Assembly (NCBI RefSeq): GCF_019649055.1
Contig: NW_026570258.1
Location: 558,001-622,000 of the forward strand
Direction: 5' to 3'
Length of the DNA stretch: 64,000 bases
Origin: Paramacrobiotus metropolitanus
Taxonomy: Eukaryota; Tardigrada; Eutardigrada; Parachela; Macrobiotidae
The position numbers and the translations under genes were made by a program. Shown here piece by piece: positions 58,912 through 64,000 of the stretch (position 1 is its first letter; every line of letters begins with the position of its first letter). The notes under the pieces are model-generated. The model did not search any database and had not been told where the DNA came from. It saw nothing but the letters and a program-made list of their open reading frames with translations.

Positions 58912-61900
58912 GTTTGGTTATGCTAAAAACGTGGGTGACAACTGACAGGTAATAATGTTATCATGCCTGATGCATATTACAACACTCCGACATTAGTGCC
59001 CCGTTGAGGCTTTATCACACACAGTTTGATACGGTTTTCACCATCGACATGCATTTTGTCTTTTTGAGTTTACTTCATACGAGTATATACAAAACACAAA
59101 CTTCGTACAAACCAACTGAATAAGAACACGAACATTACGGTGCACTGGTCAAAATTTGGTAGTTTAGTATGAAACTGCTATTAAAATTTCAGCGAAGTAT
59201 GATTTTAACCAAGATAATCACGATAATGCGACGTACTTGTAATTACAGCTGCCTATGCGACACAGCACAATATCAGCCGTGACGCCATTGTTATTCGTAT
59301 CCTTTGGCATGCAAACGAAGGCTACAGACTAACGAGTTTTGGGTAACGTCAGTGTCGAATTAAAGCTGTAATACTGGGTTTCCTCTGCGATATGGGCTGT
59401 AAAGCGCTGTAAATAAACGCTGTACAGTCTATTGCTGTAAAACATTCTAACTTTCGTGTCACAGACATCCCGTTACGAGCATCACCTACTTCGTGACAGT
59501 CTCAGATACACTCAGAGATTGGCTACACGAAACCACGCCCACCGACGGCATTTAGCGTATTATACAGCGTATTCCACATCCTTCGAAAACTGTTTTCTCC
59601 GTGCGTCTGAAAGAAAAAGGCATACAAATCTACGACCAAGAGCTCGTCGACGCAGAGCTCCTTGTTGTTAAAGGTCACCCACAAGACTTGAATATGTCGC
59701 AATTACGAATAGAATTATTAGCCGAATTAGGAAGCTCTCGGGATGCCTTAGAGCCTCCCTGTGCGGCTTCCGGGAATTGAACGTTCTTATCGGCAGCGAG
59801 ATTCACCATGTTCTTCTTTTCAACAACACTAACGGGTCTTACTCTCAGTAAGCCAACAAGTATACGCACCGTCGAGGATTGTTTTTCATGTTGTTTTACA
59901 ACAGGGGCGATTTGACCCTGGTAAATTACCAGTCCACAACCAGTGATAAAGTTATCATTAATTGGAAATCGGAACGAGGACCAAACGCTAGCCAAATAGA
60001 GCGCGTGTCAGAACAAGAACTCTACCAGCGTGAAAGCCTGAACCGTTCGTTCAGTTATCACAACCAGCCTGGATTATCATTCCGTATGTATACCTCGGCA
60101 CCGGTTAATCTCCAGTCATTCCCGCAAATTCAGGACGATATTACCAAACGACTGAGTCAGAAATTAGGTAAGACACTTTTCACTTTTCCGACATGCGAGC
60201 AGCGACACACTTTCGAAAAAGACACAGCACCAAAACGCAAAATGCACTGGTGGCGAATGTCAAGCTCGTGACGCAATTGCTGCTGCGACGCGTTCCAAAA
60301 AAGTTGGGTTTCACGCGAAGTGCCAAGCCGACGCGCCTTTTTCCTGTGAGATTTGCTAGATGCTCTCTGAAAAACAGTAAACTTATTAGGAATTCTATTT
60401 TTTTCAATATTTTTTTAAATTTTTAACAGACCATCCTTCAATTTTTTTTAACCATTTTGAGTTTTTTAAATCTTGCAAACTTAGACAGCTAAAAAAAACT
60501 ACACATTACACGTTTATCACTACGTACACTGAGCGTGTATCTCTAACGTAAAAACAGTGTACATATATGAAAACAGAGCGTGTATTACTAAAAGTAGTGA
60601 TACTCATATTATTTTTATGAGTCAGCGTCTCTTTTCAGTGTCGGTGCATACTCTTGTTTTTACATTAGACTCGCATTCTCCCGAAACATAAATCTAAAGC
60701 CACTAAAAACTGAAATTATTTAGTGGGAGCGGATCGGTCCGTGCAGGTCGTCATCTGGAATCTCGATATGAACAACACCAGCGTCGTTCATTTCTTCGTC
60801 GTGCTGGAAATTCGAGGTGAAGCAATCTTCGCTTTAAATCCCAACCTGTTCTACGCCGAGCAAATATATCAGCACCTCGAAGGACTGAAGACCAGAGTGG
60901 AATGCTGTAGAAGCACTGTTGATTGCTATCCGGATAACGTCTTCTTAAGCAGGCATCGAATTCCCGAATCGATGCGTTGTCAATCGGAGGATTTTCTAAA
61001 TGACTGTCAAGCAGGCCGGATAACCTATGATCGCTCTGGTAAAATCGTTGACTGTCCATTGCAAGAACTCTTTGCAATCCATGTACTGGCGCTTCTAAGT
61101 GAATTACCGGTAAGACTGACTTGCCGTAGGGTGGGCTTGGTTCAATTGGCATTGAATATTTGCTTTCTATGTTAACAGTCGGATGCGAAAATGGAAAGCA
61201 GCTTTTGCCGAAGCTAATCCTTTGACGATTGATAACGCCCGCTTCAGTGTTGCCCTCACAGGGCAACAGCCAGTTTTCAAACCCTTATACGGAATTTATT
61301 CAAATGCTCCCATAACAGTGAGGCATCTGCAAAAGGTGCAAGCCCATCCGGACAAAGTGGCAAACGTGTAAGGCGTAAGCGGAGAGAATCAAACGCATGG
61401 GTGCATACGCCGTAGAGCTGAAACTAGAACGGCATGCCATACCACAGCGTAATCGACAGCAAAAGTAATGTACGTAATACTTCTACTGTATTTGTACTGC
61501 ACCACGAGTCTGCCTTGTATTACTCTACGCAATCTATTTATTTCGGAGGTTCACTTAAAATAATTTTTGTAACCAATAACTAATGTTATTATAAATTATA
61601 AACCTAAATCTCTCTTCGGTCGGACATAACTGTGGTTTTTTTTATAGTGACCACGCTGCCCGCTACAAATTCTCACTGTCTTTTACCAACATGCGAGACA
61701 CCAGAATTCAGCATTTATGGAAATTTCCGCTTCAGTTAATTGCTGAAAAACTTTCTGCGTATGATTCTGACGTGTAAGTATTCGGCCAGACAGTAGAATT
61801 GCAGTGCATTCGTTCGAGACCGATTGTATGTGTAGAAGGTTACCACTCTGTCCACTTTTCGCTAGTCGATCGTACTTTTTGCCCACTTCACAAAACCTGT

Positions 61901-61996
61901 TTTCTACACTTAAAAATATTTTTATTTTTATTTGTTTAATTTTTTAAATCCTGATATCTATATTACTGTAATTATGTGTTCTACAGTAGACGTGTG

Positions 61997-62560
61997 TTAT
62001 TTATTAGTAACAGTAAACCTAAGGGAAATGTCCATAGAAGCAAATTGGTGTATACATAGCAGATTTCGCTTTTTCCGCTCACTCCTAAAAACGTTTGGTA
62101 GCCAAATGATAAGTAATGACATTCCGCAGTTAGGTGATAGATATACATTACCGAGTCTACCGTGAAAAGCGCTTGTCTGCACAACATCTAGTTGAAAATT
62201 TAAGTGTGAAGAAAAATTCAAAAAGATTTGAACGGAAAAAGGTTTATTAAACTCTTCGTTTTCGACTAGCCTTTTCGAATCGGCCCGTAAAGACACAGGA
62301 ACAAAAAAGTGAGTCTGAGCCAAAAAAGAGCCATTATTTTTTAATTTAAAGTGAAGTTCGAAATACAGGGAAAACCGTTGCGGACAAAACTGCGCGTAAG
62401 GTGCAGGTCCGTAAATGACCCTGTAGCGAAGTTCCGCAACACTAGGTTGTGTAACTTGTGTTACTTGTAGACAAAAACTTTGAATACGGAATGGCAGAGG
62501 TACGGCCCATATGACCAATTGTAAAAGCAAAAGCGCGCAAAAAGCGAATGTTGGATGCAA
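61997..62560 (-). CDS. Hypothetical secreted protein nested in A5 intron 8
   Basis: A single open frame of 187 codons on the strand opposite to A5. It begins with an excellent signal peptide (MHPTFAFCALLLLQLVIWAV) followed by about 165 residues with three cysteines in the first two thirds, alternating hydrophobic/polar patterns suggesting beta strands (RFSLYFELHFKLKNNGSF, FSVQIFLNFSSHLNFQLDVV) and two Asn-linked glycosylation sites. The family is not recognised. Support is the length, the signal peptide at the very first Met and the lack of repeats; no paralogue is seen in the window. It could still be a chance frame or one exon of a longer gene. Confidence 0.45.
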   Translation of the reverse strand: MHPTFAFCALLLLQLVIWAVPLPFRIQSFCLQVTQVTQPSVAELRYRVIYGPAPYAQFCPQRFSLYFELHFKLKNNGSFLAQTHFFVPVSLRADSKRLVENEEFNKPFSVQIFLNFSSHLNFQLDVVQTSAFHGRLGNVYLSPNCGMSLLIIWLPNVFRSERKKRNLLCIHQFASMDISLRFTVTNK

Positions 62561-64000
62561 GCGAAATTAAAACCACGTCCCTTGACTGTAAATAAAGTCC
62601 CTTGTTTTCAGCATGTTATTCCACCCCGATGCTTCGTACCGCCTGTTCACCAGTCCGCCAGTCAGCCTGCAGTCGCTACCGGCCATTAAGAGATAATCAG
62701 TCAACATGCTGCAGGTGAGATTCGCAAGTCGTATCTGTAGTGCGGCTATGTACGATGATTGCTCTCAGCATTTACTGATGTGTGCCATTCGGCGAAGTGA
62801 CCATTGAGTTTTCTAAATTTCTGTATAAGGGACTTCTTGATTACACCACGTTGCTTGCTGGTTACGTTCGGATAAACGCGCGGCCCGTAGTGCACCACGC
62901 CCGGAAACCTCTTCTCAACATAAGCGTAATTTATCTGGTTGCGGATAACATCAGTTTTCTCACGAACATATTATCCGAAAGGTAAGGCTTTTGGTTACTG
63001 TGACGGCAAATTTTCTTGCGGTTTATACAGGAAAATAGATCAGACGCTGTGTACTCCGGGACGCGCAATACAAACGTACTTGTGTAACGTAATCAGTAAG
63101 TAGGTGAGAAAATTTACAGTTCTCTAAAATTGACCTACCGACAACGGTGTCGGAGTTAGCGCAAGGTAATCTAAACGGAAACATTGCCTCGGTTTGCTTG
63201 AAAGCGGAACACTCCAAAAAGAATCTCTACCATTTCTCACACGGGAACTGTTTCTAGTTGGACTATCCTTCCAAATTTTTTAAGCCAAGTGACTGTGAAA
63301 ACGGTGGTGACAGTACCGTCTACCAGAGATTGACTTGGAAATTAGCTTTCCCGTGTAAATCTCTGATGTCCCATTCTGGTCGAATGGTTACCACGATCAG
63401 CTTTTTGCCCCGTTTTCGTACCGTCAGTCCTTTCCAATTAAAGCGGCATACTCGTATAAAAAGTGAACTAAACCCACGCGCTGTGTTTTGTTGCAGTTTC
63501 TGATATCATCGTCTGGATTCCTGAGAACTAATATTTTACCGGAAAGACAGTGGATTTCTTTATTGTCAACCAAAGACTGATACCTTCACAGTCACCACGG
63601 GGTCAAATCATTTATGAGCAGATTTTTGATGGAATGATCCGAAATCATTTTGTATCGAGTACTCCGGACGATGGCGGTTTCCAGTACGGAGGCGTCCAGT
63701 TCAGCCGAGATGGGTATAATTCCACGGAAACTAGCCCGGTGGACTGCACCACTAATCCAACATATTATACTGAACGGTTGTACGCTTGTCCTCTGCCACG
63801 AACATTCATTCTACCAGTTATGCGCTCGTATATCGACAAGAGCGGACGTTTAAAACGGGGAAGAGGTTCGGTGAGTGTTAGACTAAGTACTCCGCACCAA
63901 TAGAATTCATCAGTCGGTGACATCTGCCCCATGGTACCTTTCTTTCACCTACACTTTTAGAAACTTCACTACACAGTACGGACTCACGGTATTTTTGCCA

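Larger units (their letters stand above)
54713..63870 (+). pseudogene. Family A copy 5, reversed and decayed
   Basis: Recognisable exons: 1 (54713-54875, signal peptide MEKTATSTMILVVFSSVTAP), 2 (54906-55205, ending SELESALEYAWEI), 4 (59465 to about 59780), 5 (59905-60167), 6 (60724-61109), 7 (from about 61178), 8 (61648 to about 61733, TRIQHLWKFP), 9 (62612-62714) and 10 (63497-63870). Exon 3 is not certain and exons 11-12 lie beyond or at the window edge. Lesions: TAG at 59553-59555 in exon 4, a roughly 11-bp loss shifting the frame in exon 7, TAA at 62694-62696 in exon 9 and TAA at 63529-63531 in exon 10. Intron 1 is only 30 bp. Intron 2 contains a 3.7-kb foldback element. Other exons keep their splice phases, so the gene was once normal. 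It is the most diverged copy, on the opposite strand from A1-A4. Confidence 0.7.

Overview
This is animal nuclear DNA. Genes are split by short GT-AG introns (many 50-400 bp), there are no rRNA genes, operons or bacterial features, and the readable genes are secreted-protein and chemoreceptor families. Gustatory-receptor-like 7TM genes with phase-0 introns near the 3' end, together with divergent rhodopsin-like GPCRs and compact introns, point to an ecdysozoan. A tardigrade is my best guess, but that is inference from gene style and not from a diagnostic sequence.

Layout. 1-4080 is repeat DNA: a degenerate GATCAGCCAGAA-rich stretch, then three adjacent minisatellites with periods of about 43, 30 and 28 bp. 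4.7-6.9 kb holds broken receptor-like genes and a stray exon of the main family. 7.3-40.8 kb is a tandem array on the minus strand of one large 12-exon secreted-protein family that I do not recognise (copies A1-A4). A fifth, reversed and decayed copy (A5) lies at 54.7-63.9 kb. A1 and A2 are each followed upstream by a 3-exon small secreted cysteine protein (E1, E2), so A+E was duplicated as a block. A3 and A4 form a second, more similar pair. 42.1-43.5 kb is an intact two-exon GPCR. 44.2-53.4 kb is a cluster of four gustatory-receptor-like genes (B1 plus; B2-B4 minus).

State of the genes. A4 reads through all 12 exons with compatible splice phases. A1 does too, apart from one changed donor. 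A2 (two frameshifts plus a transposon in an exon), A3 (one nonsense codon) and A5 (stops and frame breaks) look dead, and B3 is split by a SINE-like insertion. The window is a birth-and-death cluster full of DNA transposons. Three foldback-type elements have 9-bp target duplications and all three sit inside A-family genes; there is also a 681-bp hairpin element at TTAA and two small TA-flanked hairpin elements.

Most notable: the A proteins are built from a duplicated four-exon unit. Exons 5-8 and 9-12 are homologous and have the identical intron phase series (2,1,0,2), so the gene arose by internal tandem duplication. Copies A1 and A2 also share a GC-AG intron where A3 and A4 use GT.
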